Assembly (NCBI RefSeq): GCF_902832885.1
Contig: NZ_CADFDK010000007.1
Location: 62,001-126,000 of the forward strand
Direction of reading: 5' to 3'
Origin: Burkholderia seminalis DSM 23518
GTDB lineage: Bacteria > Pseudomonadota > Gammaproteobacteria > Burkholderiales > Burkholderiaceae
DNA length: 64,000 nucleotides
In this document: positions 52,466-61,167 of the stretch, in pieces
Numbering within the stretch: the stretch's first letter is position 1
Layout of the letters: every line of letters begins with the position of its first letter
Position numbers and translations under genes: made by a program
Notes under the pieces: generated by a model
The model's input: the letters and a program-made list of their open reading frames with translations, nothing else
Databases searched by the model: none
What the model was told of the DNA's origin: nothing

Positions 52466-53379
52466 GCGCGCGGCCGTTCGATCCGCGCCGCCGCGCCGTG
52501 CTCGCGGGCGCGGCGGCCGGCGCGCTCGCGGGCGTGCTGCCCGGCAGCGTGCTCGCCCAGGCTGCGCAGGCCGCCCCGAAGCGCGTGGTCGTGATCGGCG
52601 GCGCGCTCGCGGAAACCGCGTTCGCGCTCGGCGGTGCCGAGACGCCACGCTACCGGCTCGTCGGCGCCGACACGACCTGCACGTATCCCGACGCCGCGAA
52701 GCGTTTGCCGAAAGTGGGCTACCAGCGCGCGCTGTCGGCCGAAGGGCTGCTGTCGCTGCGCCCCGATCTCGTGCTCGCGTCGGCGGAAGCCGGCCCGCCC
52801 ACCGCGATCGCGCAGGTGAAAAGCGCCGGCGTCACGATCACGACGTTCGACGAACGCCACGACGTCGAATCGGTGCGCGCGAAGATCACGGGCATCGCGC
52901 AGGCGCTCGACGTGCGCGAGGCCGGCACCGCGTTGCTGCAACGTTTCGAGCGCGACTGGCAGGCCGCGCGTGACGCGGTCGCCGCGCGCGCGCCTGCCGG
53001 CGTGCAACCGCCGCGCGTGCTGTTCGTGCTGAACCATACCGGCAACCAGGCGCTCGTCGCCGGCCAGCGCACGGCCGCCGACGCAATGATCCGCTATGCG
53101 GGCGCGCGCAACGCGATGCAGGGCTTCGATCACTACAAGCCGCTGACGACCGAGGCACTCGCGGCCGCCGCGCCCGACGTCGTGCTGATCTCCGACGAAG
53201 GGCTGGCCGCCGTCGGCGGTCGCGCCGCGCTACTGGCAACGCCGGGTTTCGGTGCGACGCCGGCCGGCCGCGCGCGGCGCGTGGTGTCGCTCGACGCGCT
53301 GTTGCTGCTCGGCTTCGGCCCGCGCCTGCCGCTCGCCGTCACGACCCTGCACCGACGCCTGTCGGATGCGCTCGCCTGA
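52462..53379 (+). CDS. hmuT: Haem ABC transporter periplasmic binding protein
   Basis: The 305-residue product is a class III binding protein of the HmuT/ChuT family (RVVVIGGALAETAFALGG; VGYQRALSAEGLLSLRPDLVLAS; NHTGNQALVAGQRTAADAMIRYAGARNAMQGF). The N-terminus has PRRRAVLAGAAAGAL, a twin-arginine-like motif, instead of a plain Sec signal, which suggests export after folding by Tat; experimental support is lacking. GTG 52462 overlaps the stop of hmuS by the GTGA arrangement, so the two are translationally coupled. Confidence 0.9.
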   Translation: MSARPFDPRRRAVLAGAAAGALAGVLPGSVLAQAAQAAPKRVVVIGGALAETAFALGGAETPRYRLVGADTTCTYPDAAKRLPKVGYQRALSAEGLLSLRPDLVLASAEAGPPTAIAQVKSAGVTITTFDERHDVESVRAKITGIAQALDVREAGTALLQRFERDWQAARDAVAARAPAGVQPPRVLFVLNHTGNQALVAGQRTAADAMIRYAGARNAMQGFDHYKPLTTEALAAAAPDVVLISDEGLAAVGGRAALLATPGFGATPAGRARRVVSLDALLLLGFGPRLPLAVTTLHRRLSDALA

Positions 53380-53394
53380 TTCCGGATCATCTCG

Positions 53395-54483
53395 ATGCCC
53401 GCTCACGCTTCGCCCTTCTCCGCGCCGTCGCCCGCCTCGCGCGCCGGCGCCGCGCGCGTCGGCACGTCGCGCCGCCTGGCGCCGTTCACCCTCGCCGCGC
53501 TCGCCGTGCTCGTGTGCGCGATGTCCGTCGTCGCGCTGTGCGTCGGCGCGTATCGCATTCCGCTCGCGGAGGCCTGGGCCGCCCTGAGCGGCGATGCCGC
53601 CGCGCAGCAGGCGCGCGCGGTGCTGCTCGACATCCGCGCGCCGCGCGTCGCGCTCGCGCTGCTGGTCGGCGGCGGCTTCGGCGCGACCGGTGCCGCGATG
53701 CAGGCGCTGTTCCGCAATCCGCTCGCCGATCCGGGCCTCGTCGGCGTGTCGAGCGGCGCCGCGCTCGGCGCGACGACGATGATCGTGCTCGGCCCCGCGC
53801 TCTTTGCCGCGCACGTGAGCGCGGCCGCGCTGCCCGTCGCCGCGTTCGTGGGCGCGCTCGCGGTCGCCGCGCTCGTTTATCGGCTCGCCGCGTCGCGCGG
53901 CCGGCTCGCGCTGCCGCTGCTGCTGCTCGCCGGCATCGCGATCAACGCGCTGGCCGGCGCGGCGATCGGCCTGCTCACGTTCGTCGCCGACGACGCGCAG
54001 TTGCGCTCGCTGACCTTCTGGAGCCTCGGCAGCCTCGGCGGCGCGCAATGGCCCGCGCTGGCGGCCGTCGTGCCATGCGTTGCGATCGGCTGCGTGCTGC
54101 TCGCGCGCGAACGCGACGCGCTGAACGCACTGCAGCTCGGCGAAACCGAGGCATTGCATCTCGGCGTGCCCGTGCAGCGGCTGAAGCGGCGTGTGCTCGT
54201 CGCGGTCGCGCTCGCGGTCGGCGCGCTCGTCTCGTGCGCGGGCATCATCGGCTTCATCGGGCTCGTCGCGCCGCATTGCGTGCGGCTCGCGTGCGGCCCC
54301 GACCAGCGCATCGTGCTGCCCGGCGCCGCCCTGCTCGGCGCGTTGCTGACGCTCGCCGCCGATCTCGCCGCGCGCACCGTCGCCGCGCCGGCCGACATTC
54401 CGCTCGGCGTGCTGACCGCGCTGCTCGGCGCACCGTTCTTCCTCGCGCTGCTGTGGAAGAGCCGCGGCGCGCTCGGCGGGTAA
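53395..54483 (+). CDS. hmuU: Haem ABC transporter permease
   Basis: The 362-residue FecCD-family permease has about nine to ten membrane helices. Conserved segments include [61 protein letters not shown] and [31 protein letters not shown]. It forms the membrane channel with HmuV and HmuT. It begins 16 nt after hmuT. Confidence 0.92.
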   Translation: MPAHASPFSAPSPASRAGAARVGTSRRLAPFTLAALAVLVCAMSVVALCVGAYRIPLAEAWAALSGDAAAQQARAVLLDIRAPRVALALLVGGGFGATGAAMQALFRNPLADPGLVGVSSGAALGATTMIVLGPALFAAHVSAAALPVAAFVGALAVAALVYRLAASRGRLALPLLLLAGIAINALAGAAIGLLTFVADDAQLRSLTFWSLGSLGGAQWPALAAVVPCVAIGCVLLARERDALNALQLGETEALHLGVPVQRLKRRVLVAVALAVGALVSCAGIIGFIGLVAPHCVRLACGPDQRIVLPGAALLGALLTLAADLAARTVAAPADIPLGVLTALLGAPFFLALLWKSRGALGG

Positions 54484-54502
54484 TCCCTTCCTCACGACGA
54501 CC

Positions 54503-55324
54503 ATGCTGACCGCCCACCACCTCGACGTCGCCCGCCGGCACCACGCGATCCTGCGCGACCTGTCGCTGTCGATCGAACCCGGCCGCGTGACCGCGCTGCT
54601 CGGCCGCAACGGCGCGGGCAAGAGCACGCTGCTGAAAACCTTCGCCGGCGAACTGACCGGCAGCATCGCGCCGAACGGCGTGCGCGTGACGGGCGACGTC
54701 ACGCTGAACGGCGAGCCGCTCCAATGCATCGACGCGCCGCGGCTCGCGTGCCTGCGCGCGGTGCTGCCGCAGGCCGCGCAGCCGGCGTTCCCGTTCAGCG
54801 TCGACGAAATCGTGCTGCTCGGCCGCTATCCGCATGCGCGACGCAGCGGCGCGACGTCGCACCGCGATCGCGACATCGCGTGGCATGCGCTCGAACGCGC
54901 GGGCGCCGATGCGCTCGTCGGCCGCGACGTGACGACGCTGTCGGGCGGCGAGCTCGCACGCGTGCAGTTCGCCCGCGTACTCGCGCAGCTGTGGCCGGAC
55001 GACGACGCAGCGGAACGCGGCCCGCGCTACCTGCTGCTCGACGAGCCGACCGCCGCGCTCGATCTCGCGCACCAGCATCGCCTGCTCGACACCGTGCGCG
55101 CGGTTGCACGCGAATGGCAGCTCGGCGTGCTCGCGATCGTTCACGATCCGAACCTCGCCGCGCGGCACGCGGATACGATCGCGATGCTCGCCGACGGCAC
55201 GATCGTCGCGCACGGCGCACCGCGCGACGTGATGACGCCCGCGCATATCGCGCAATGCTATGGATTCGCGGTAAAGATGGTGGACACCGGCGACGGTGCG
55301 CCGCCGGTGATGGTGCCCGCGTAG
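54503..55324 (+). CDS. hmuV: Haem ABC transporter ATPase
   Basis: The 273-residue ATPase has Walker [10 protein letters not shown] (residues 34-42), signature [14 protein letters not shown], Walker [13 protein letters not shown] and a switch His in [15 protein letters not shown]. It drives haem passage through HmuU. It starts 20 nt after hmuU and is the last gene of hmuRSTUV. Confidence 0.93.
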   Translation: MLTAHHLDVARRHHAILRDLSLSIEPGRVTALLGRNGAGKSTLLKTFAGELTGSIAPNGVRVTGDVTLNGEPLQCIDAPRLACLRAVLPQAAQPAFPFSVDEIVLLGRYPHARRSGATSHRDRDIAWHALERAGADALVGRDVTTLSGGELARVQFARVLAQLWPDDDAAERGPRYLLLDEPTAALDLAHQHRLLDTVRAVAREWQLGVLAIVHDPNLAARHADTIAMLADGTIVAHGAPRDVMTPAHIAQCYGFAVKMVDTGDGAPPVMVPA

Positions 55325-55408
55325 CGCCGGGCGCCGCACGGCTCGATGCCCCGCCATCGTCCGCCGCTTTCATTCGAGATCGTTTGCCCCTTTCCTTCGA
55401 GGCGCCCC

Positions 55409-55792
55409 ATGCCCGTTCCGATGACTCGCATCATCCTGTACGTCCACGACGTCGCGTTGCTGAAAGCGTTCTACCGGCGGTATTTCGCGTTGCCCGTCAT
55501 CGAGGAGATCGACGGCGAATGGGTCGTGCTCGACGCCGGTGCGGTCGAACTCGCGCTGCATCGGGCCGGCCCGGCGTTCCGCCACGCGGCCGTGCCCGCG
55601 CACGCGAACGCCGGCACCCGTCACGTCAAGCTCGTCTTCCGGATCGATGCCGATATCGACGCGCATCGCGACCGGCTCGCCCGCGACGGCGTGGCCGTGC
55701 GCGATCTCAAGCGCTACGACGGCTTCCCGTACCGGATGGTCGACGGCATCGATCCGGAAGGAAACGTCTTTCAGATGATGCAGCCCGACTGA
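55409..55792 (+). CDS. VOC (glyoxalase/bleomycin resistance) domain protein
   Basis: The 127-residue protein has one VOC fold (RIILYVHDVALLKAFYRRYFALPVIEEIDGEWVVLDAG; DGIDPEGNVFQMMQ). Two such domains make an active glyoxalase-like metal site, so a homodimer is expected. Relatives include glyoxalase I, extradiol dioxygenases and resistance proteins; no activity can be assigned. It lies 85 nt after hmuV on the same strand with GAGG before the ATG. Confidence 0.75.
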   Translation: MPVPMTRIILYVHDVALLKAFYRRYFALPVIEEIDGEWVVLDAGAVELALHRAGPAFRHAAVPAHANAGTRHVKLVFRIDADIDAHRDRLARDGVAVRDLKRYDGFPYRMVDGIDPEGNVFQMMQPD

Positions 55793-55823
55793 ACGCCGTC
55801 CCGGCCGGCGCGGCCGCGAGCGC

Positions 55824-56435
55824 TCAGTGCTCCAGGTCCGCCGCGCCGAACGTCCGCATCTTCCAGCCGAGCCGCACGGCGAGCATCCGCATCGAGAACC
55901 CGGCCGCGAGCGCGACGATCGTCGCGACATCCGCGTCGATGCCGAGATGTGGCATGCCGACGTACAGCGCACCGGTGACGAACGCGACGCTTGCATAGAG
56001 CTCCTCGCGCAGGATCAGCGGCATCTCGTTGCACAGCAGGTCGCGCAGCATCCCGCCGCACACGCCCGTGATCGCGCCGGCCAGCACGACGATGATCGGC
56101 GCGATGCCGGTCGACGCGCCGACGTCGCAGCCGATGATCGTGAACGCCGCGAGGCCGATCGCATCGACGGTGACGAACAGCGTCTTCATCCGCGCGACGT
56201 GCCGCGCGGCCCACGACGCGACGGTCGCCGCGACCAGCGTGATCACCAGATACTCCGGATGCGCGATCCAGCCGAGCGGATAGTGGCCGAGCAGCACGTC
56301 GCGCACGGTGCCGCCGCCGAGCGCCGTCACCGCGCCGACGAGCGCGAGCCCGAAACGGTCCATCCCGCGGCGCATGCCCATCAGCGCCCCCGACATCGCT
56401 TCCGCGACGATCGCAATCAGATAAAGCGTATGCAT
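55824..56435 (-). CDS. TRIC-type cation channel (UPF0126, YadS/YicG family)
   Basis: The 203-residue protein has about seven helices and the two internal repeats of the TRIC/UPF0126 family, each with the glycine-rich hinge: GGGTVRDVLLG in the first half and GGMLRDLL in the second. Bacterial members form homotrimeric cation (K+) channels. It lies just downstream of the penicillin-binding-protein gene (9 nt gap, same strand), so the two are probably co-transcribed; no functional link is known. Confidence 0.85.
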   Translation of the reverse strand: MHTLYLIAIVAEAMSGALMGMRRGMDRFGLALVGAVTALGGGTVRDVLLGHYPLGWIAHPEYLVITLVAATVASWAARHVARMKTLFVTVDAIGLAAFTIIGCDVGASTGIAPIIVVLAGAITGVCGGMLRDLLCNEMPLILREELYASVAFVTGALYVGMPHLGIDADVATIVALAAGFSMRMLAVRLGWKMRTFGAADLEH

Positions 56436-56443
56436 GGCGCGCG

Positions 56444-58564
56444 TCAGTCGTCGGTCCGGAACAGGTCGAGCACACGTTCGCGCTCGGCCGCATCGACAGC
56501 CGCGGGCATCGGCTCGTCGGGCTTGCCGCTGTCGCCCGGCGCGTCGGGCTTGTCGGTTGCCGGCGCGCCGCCGCACGCGAAGCGGCTGCGAATATACGCC
56601 GGCACGTCGGCCGTGCAGGCACCGTGCGCGTATTCGGCGTAGACGAAGTCGCCATCGACGAGCGCGACGTCCTGCGGCGGCGTCGCGTCGACCGACGTGC
56701 GCCCGTCGACGGCCGTCTTCATGTAGTCGAGCCAGACCGGCAGCGCGAGCGTCGCGCCGGTCGCGCGCCCCATCGGGCGCGGCGTGTCGTAGCCGAGCCA
56801 CGCGACCGCGACGATGCCCGACGAGTAGCCGGCGAACCATACGTCCTTCGACCCGTTCGACGTGCCCGTCTTGCCGGCCGCGTCGTCGCGGCGCAGCGCG
56901 AGCGCGCCGCGCGCGGTGCCGGCGCGCACGACGTCGCGCAGCATGCTGTCCATCACGAACGCGTTGCGCGCCGAGACGACGCGCTCGCCCGACGGCGCGG
57001 TCGCCTCGTACATCGCGCCGCCGTGACGCTGTTTCACCGACAGGATCAAGCGCGGCTCCATCCGCGTGCCGCCGTTCGCGAACACGCTGTAGGCGCTCGC
57101 GAGTTCGAGCGGCGTCACGGCGCCCGCGCCGAGCGCGAGCGGCAGCGACGCCGGATTGCGCTGCGCGTCGAAACCGAAACGCACCGCATGCTGCTGCACG
57201 TAACGCGCGTCGGTGGCCTGCATCAGGCTGACCGCGACCAGGTTCTTCGAGCGCACGAGCCCCCGCCGCACCGGGATGAAGCCCTCGTAGCGGTTGCCGA
57301 AATTGCGTGGCCGCCACGGCTGCGCTCCGGTTTCCGCGCGCGTGAGCGTGCGCTGCGTGTCGTCGACCAGCACGCCCGGGAAGTAGCCCTTCTCCAACGC
57401 CGCCGAATAGACGAACGGCTTGAAGCTCGAGCCCGGCTGGCGATACGCCTGCAGCGCATGGTCGAACACGTTGCGATTGAAATTCGCGCCGCCGACCAGT
57501 GCCAGCATGTCGCCGGTTGCCGCATCGAGCGACACGAGCGCGCCCTCGAGCCCATTGCGCGCATCGCGCTTCGCGCGCGGCTGCCGGTTCAGCGTGCGCT
57601 CGAGCGCCGCTTCGGCCGCGCGCTGGTCGCGCATCGAGATCGTCGTCGTCACGTCGAGGCCGAGCGTGTAAGCGTCGTCGTGAAACCGCTCGACCATCAT
57701 CCGGCGTGCGCGCTCGGCGACGTACGGCGCCGCGACGATCCCCGGCGGCGGCGTGGTCGCCAGCACGATCGGCGCATCGACGGCCGCGCGATACGTCGCG
57801 TCGTCGAGCTGGCCGAGCGCATGCATGCGGCCGAGCACGTAGTCGCGCCGCGCGGTCGCGCGCGCCGGGTTGACGACCGGGTTGAACGCGGAGGGCGCCT
57901 TCGGCAGCCCCGCGAGCACGGCCGCTTCGCCCGCGCTCAGCGCGTCGAGCGGCTTGCCGAAATACACGTTCGCGGCGGCCGCGAAACCGTACGCGCGCTC
58001 GCCCAGGTAGATCTCGTTCATGTACAGCTCGAGCAACTTGTCCTTGCTGTACTCGCGCTCGAGCTTGGCGGCCATCAGGATCTCGGCGAGCTTGCGGCTC
58101 AGCACCTTGTCGCGCGTCAGGTAGAAGTTGCGCGCGACCTGCATCGTGATCGTGCTGCCGCCCTGCCCGGGCTGCCCCGTCACGACGTTCGCGAACGTCG
58201 CGCGCGCGAGGCCGCCGACATCGACCGCGCCGTGCGCGTAGAACTTCGCGTCCTCGGCCGCGAGCAGCGCGTGCCGCATCAGCGGCGGGATGCGTTCGAG
58301 CGGCACGAACTCGCGCCGCTCGACGCCGTATTCGGCCAGCAGGTCGCCGTCGCGCGAGAAAATCCGCAGCGGCAGCGCGGGACGATAGACGGCCAGATGC
58401 TCGACGGACGGCAGTTGCGTCCAGATGCGATTGATCGTCCAAACGACGATGCCCGCGCACGCAAGCGTCAGGCCCAGCAGCACGCCCGCGAGCGTGCGCC
58501 ACACGCGTCCGCGGCGCGGCGGCGGGGCGGGTGGCGGTGGCGGGTTGGCGGTGTGGTCGGTCAT
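56444..58564 (-). CDS. Class A penicillin-binding protein (PBP1-type glycosyltransferase/transpeptidase)
   Basis: The 706-residue bifunctional enzyme has a Pro-rich N-terminus (PPPPPAPPPRRG), one membrane helix, a GT51 glycosyltransferase domain (LLAAEDAKFYAHGAVD; GGSTITMQVARNFYL) and a transpeptidase domain with SSFK (near residue 380), SKN and GKTGTSNG (near residue 562). It polymerises and cross-links peptidoglycan, and its transpeptidase is a beta-lactam target. The chosen ATG 58564 has AAGGAG upstream. It is similar to PBP1A/PBP1C-like enzymes; the exact class cannot be fixed. Confidence 0.92.
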   Translation of the reverse strand: MTDHTANPPPPPAPPPRRGRVWRTLAGVLLGLTLACAGIVVWTINRIWTQLPSVEHLAVYRPALPLRIFSRDGDLLAEYGVERREFVPLERIPPLMRHALLAAEDAKFYAHGAVDVGGLARATFANVVTGQPGQGGSTITMQVARNFYLTRDKVLSRKLAEILMAAKLEREYSKDKLLELYMNEIYLGERAYGFAAAANVYFGKPLDALSAGEAAVLAGLPKAPSAFNPVVNPARATARRDYVLGRMHALGQLDDATYRAAVDAPIVLATTPPPGIVAAPYVAERARRMMVERFHDDAYTLGLDVTTTISMRDQRAAEAALERTLNRQPRAKRDARNGLEGALVSLDAATGDMLALVGGANFNRNVFDHALQAYRQPGSSFKPFVYSAALEKGYFPGVLVDDTQRTLTRAETGAQPWRPRNFGNRYEGFIPVRRGLVRSKNLVAVSLMQATDARYVQQHAVRFGFDAQRNPASLPLALGAGAVTPLELASAYSVFANGGTRMEPRLILSVKQRHGGAMYEATAPSGERVVSARNAFVMDSMLRDVVRAGTARGALALRRDDAAGKTGTSNGSKDVWFAGYSSGIVAVAWLGYDTPRPMGRATGATLALPVWLDYMKTAVDGRTSVDATPPQDVALVDGDFVYAEYAHGACTADVPAYIRSRFACGGAPATDKPDAPGDSGKPDEPMPAAVDAAERERVLDLFRTDD

Positions 58565-58807
58565 GTCGGGCTCCTTCTTCAGTGCCCGCGACGGCCGGCG
58601 CGAGAGGAGCGTCGACCGTTCACGGAAGGCGCGCATTGTCGAAGGGATCACCCGAAACCGGAACATTCTTTAGCCAAAGTTTGGCAGGCTAAATTTTATT
58701 CAGGAAAGCGCGCCGGAAGCCTTCCGCGCGGCATGTGCGGGCCTGCGGCGTATCGTCGCCGCAGCGCGCACGCGGCACGCGCTCCGGTTCGCTTGTACCA
58801 TCGTGTG

Positions 58808-59608
58808 ATGTTCGATCGATACCTTGGCCTGTGGGGCCTCGTTCCCGACGGCGGCGCGATCCTGACCGCGAGCGGCGGCCTGCTGCCCGTGGTCTGGCAG
58901 GGCCGGCCCGCGATGCTGAAGGTCGCCACCTGCGACGAGGAGCGGCGCGGCAATGCACTGATGGCCTGGTGGCACGGGCAAGGCGCCGCCCGCGTGTGGC
59001 TGCACGACGGCGACGCGATCCTGCTCGAACGCGCGCAGCCGGCGCCGACGCTCACCGCGTTGTCGGCAGCGGGCCACGACGACGACACGATACGCATCGC
59101 CTGCAACGTCGTCGCGCGGCTGCACGCGCATCGTGCGCCGCGGTTGCCGCCGGTCGTGCCGCTGCACGAGTGGTTCCATGCATGGCTGTCGCGTGACGCG
59201 GGCGACGACGTGCTGCGCCGCTCGGCCGCGGTCGCACGCCAGCTGCTGACCGAAACCGCCCCGACCGTCGACGAAGTCGTCCTGCACGGCGACATCCATC
59301 ACGGCAACCTCCTGCATTTCGGCGATCGCGGCTGGCTCGCGATCGACCCGAAGGGGCTGCGCGGCGAGCGCACGTTCGACTACGCGAACCTGTTCTGCAA
59401 TCCCGCGCACGACATCGCGGTCGATCCCGCGCGTTTCGAGCGGCGCGTCGCGCTCGTGACCGACGCCGCGCAACTCGACCGGCAGCGGCTGCTGCAATGG
59501 ATTCTCGCGTGGTCGGGCCTGTCGGCCGTATGGTTGATGGAAGACGGCCTGCCGCCCGATACGCGGCTGCAGGTTGCGCAACTCGCGGCAATCGCGCTCG
59601 GCCTGTAG
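58808..59608 (+). CDS. APH(6)/hydroxyurea phosphotransferase-family kinase
   Basis: The 266-residue protein belongs to the aminoglycoside/hydroxyurea antibiotic resistance kinase family (PF04655 by pattern). It has ATP-site features and the catalytic VVLHGDIHHGNLLHFGDRGWLAIDPKGLRGERTFDYANL, in which the HGD Asp is the base and IDP the metal site; this matches streptomycin 6-phosphotransferase (APH(6)). Resistance to streptomycin is possible, but many chromosomal members phosphorylate unknown alcohols. It is divergent from the penicillin-binding-protein gene. Confidence 0.83.
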   Translation: MFDRYLGLWGLVPDGGAILTASGGLLPVVWQGRPAMLKVATCDEERRGNALMAWWHGQGAARVWLHDGDAILLERAQPAPTLTALSAAGHDDDTIRIACNVVARLHAHRAPRLPPVVPLHEWFHAWLSRDAGDDVLRRSAAVARQLLTETAPTVDEVVLHGDIHHGNLLHFGDRGWLAIDPKGLRGERTFDYANLFCNPAHDIAVDPARFERRVALVTDAAQLDRQRLLQWILAWSGLSAVWLMEDGLPPDTRLQVAQLAAIALGL

Positions 59609-59785
59609 CAATACGCCCCGACCGTGAAGAGCGGGTCCATACCGGATTTCCAAGGGAAAGCGGCGAGGACAACCGGTATCCGGCCGGAAGCGGTCGCTCG
59701 CGCTGGTTGCGCCGAGGGGCCGCTTCGCTCCACGCAACTGCCGGACGGCTTCATGCGCCGGCATGCGACGTGAACAAGCGTCACG

Positions 59786-60781
59786 TCAGCTGTTTTCGTT
59801 CATCGTCAGGATGATCTTGCCCACGTTCACGGCCGACTCCATCCGTCGATGAGCGGCCGCGGCATCGGCGAGCGGAAACACGCTGTCGACGACCGGCTCC
59901 AGGCCTGCCCCGCCCGCGAAGCGGTCCAGCCAATGTTCGCGAAACCGCCGCACCATCGCGTGTTTCTCGCGCGGGTCGCGCGACTTCATCACCGTGCCGA
60001 TGATTTGCAGATGACGGTACAGGATCTGTTCGAGACCCACGCTCACGTCACCGCCGCCGCCGAGTATGCCGACCTGCACCAGCCGGCCGCCGTTTGCCAA
60101 TGACGCGACATTCCGGGAAAAATACGGCGCGCCCACGAAATCGATCACGACATCGACACCGCGTTTGTCCGTCCTGCTGGCTACGACTTCCGAAAAATCC
60201 TGCGTCTTGTAGTCGATCGCATGGTCCACACCCAGTTGAACGATCCGTTCCAGCTTCGAAGCTTCGGCAGTCGCGAATATCGTCGCACCGGTTGCATAGG
60301 CCAACTGGACCGCCGCGGAACCGACCCCGCCCGCCGCGGCATGAATGAGCACCGAGTCGCCGCGCTGCAAGCGGCCAAGATGCAACAACGCTTCGTGCGC
60401 GGTGACGAAGACTTCCGGTATGGCAGCCGCATGCACGTAGTCGATCGTCGCCGGAATGGGCATCGCCATTCTCCAGTCGATGCGCGCCAGTTCCGCATAG
60501 GCCCCGCCGCCCACGACGCCCATGACACGATCGCCGACCTTGTAACCCTGCACGGCAGGTCCGGTCTCGATCACCTCGCCGGCGATTTCGAGCCCCATGA
60601 TCGTCGAGTCGCCGAAGTTCGGCCGGCCGTATCCGCCTCGCCGATGCGTCAGATCCGCGCGATTCACGCCCGCGGCATGGACGCGTACCAGCAGATCGTC
60701 GGGACGAACCTCGGGTGCCTGGACCTCGGCGAGCTGGAGAACCTCGGCCTCGCCGAATTCGTTGAATGTGATGGCTTTCAT
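59786..60781 (-). CDS. PIG3-type NAD(P)H quinone oxidoreductase (MDR superfamily)
   Basis: The 331-residue zinc-free medium-chain reductase has the PIG3 pattern: MKAITFNEFGEAEVLQLAEV, VHAAGVNRADLTHRRGGY, GLEIAGEVIETG, IPEVFVTAHEALLHLGRLQRGDSVLIHAAAGGVGSAAVQLA (Rossmann dinucleotide-binding) and the C-terminal REHWLDRF. No zinc ligands are seen. The family reduces quinones and electrophilic alkenes by one or two electrons. Start ATG 60781 overlaps the stop of the upstream decarboxylase-like gene (ATGA). The first gene of the operon is a SSADH-like dehydrogenase. Confidence 0.87.
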   Translation of the reverse strand: MKAITFNEFGEAEVLQLAEVQAPEVRPDDLLVRVHAAGVNRADLTHRRGGYGRPNFGDSTIMGLEIAGEVIETGPAVQGYKVGDRVMGVVGGGAYAELARIDWRMAMPIPATIDYVHAAAIPEVFVTAHEALLHLGRLQRGDSVLIHAAAGGVGSAAVQLAYATGATIFATAEASKLERIVQLGVDHAIDYKTQDFSEVVASRTDKRGVDVVIDFVGAPYFSRNVASLANGGRLVQVGILGGGGDVSVGLEQILYRHLQIIGTVMKSRDPREKHAMVRRFREHWLDRFAGGAGLEPVVDSVFPLADAAAAHRRMESAVNVGKIILTMNENS

Positions 60782-61155
60782 TTCGAACCTTCCTGCGTCG
60801 TGGATGAATGGCCGGCGAAATCGTCGGACCGGGTTGGTGCGCCAAGCGTCGCCTGCGCCGCGGCGGATGCCGAGATCGCCGCGGGGAACCCCGCATAGAA
60901 CGCGAGGTGAGTGATCGCCGCGGCGAGTTCTTCGCGCGTTACGCCGTTCGTCAACGCGCGGCGCAGGTGCGCCGGCAACTCGTCGAGATGGCCCCCCGCG
61001 ATCAGCGCGGCGACGGTCACGAGGCTGCGGTCGCGCGGCGAGAGCGCCGGATCGCTCCAGATCCGCGGATAGAGCGTGTCGTCGACGAATGCCGAGAGCG
61101 TCGGCGTAAAGGCGCGTGCGGCTTCCCGCGGGCTGCCGAAATCTGCGTGAGACAT
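60778..61155 (-). CDS. Carboxymuconolactone decarboxylase family protein
   Basis: The 125-residue protein has the CMD pattern PRIWSDPALSPRDRSLVTVAALIAGGHLDELPAHLRRALTNGVTREELAAAITHLAFYAGFPAAISA. It lacks the CxxC of AhpD, so it belongs to the decarboxylase-like, not the peroxidase, branch. The last His-xxx-Tyr-xxx-Pro (HLAFYAGFPAA) is typical. It overlaps the PIG3-type gene (ATGA) and is 12 nt after the SSADH-like gene, making a three-gene operon. The substrate is unknown. Confidence 0.85.
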   Translation of the reverse strand: MSHADFGSPREAARAFTPTLSAFVDDTLYPRIWSDPALSPRDRSLVTVAALIAGGHLDELPAHLRRALTNGVTREELAAAITHLAFYAGFPAAISASAAAQATLGAPTRSDDFAGHSSTTQEGSK

Positions 61156-61167
61156 GGCGATTCCCCT

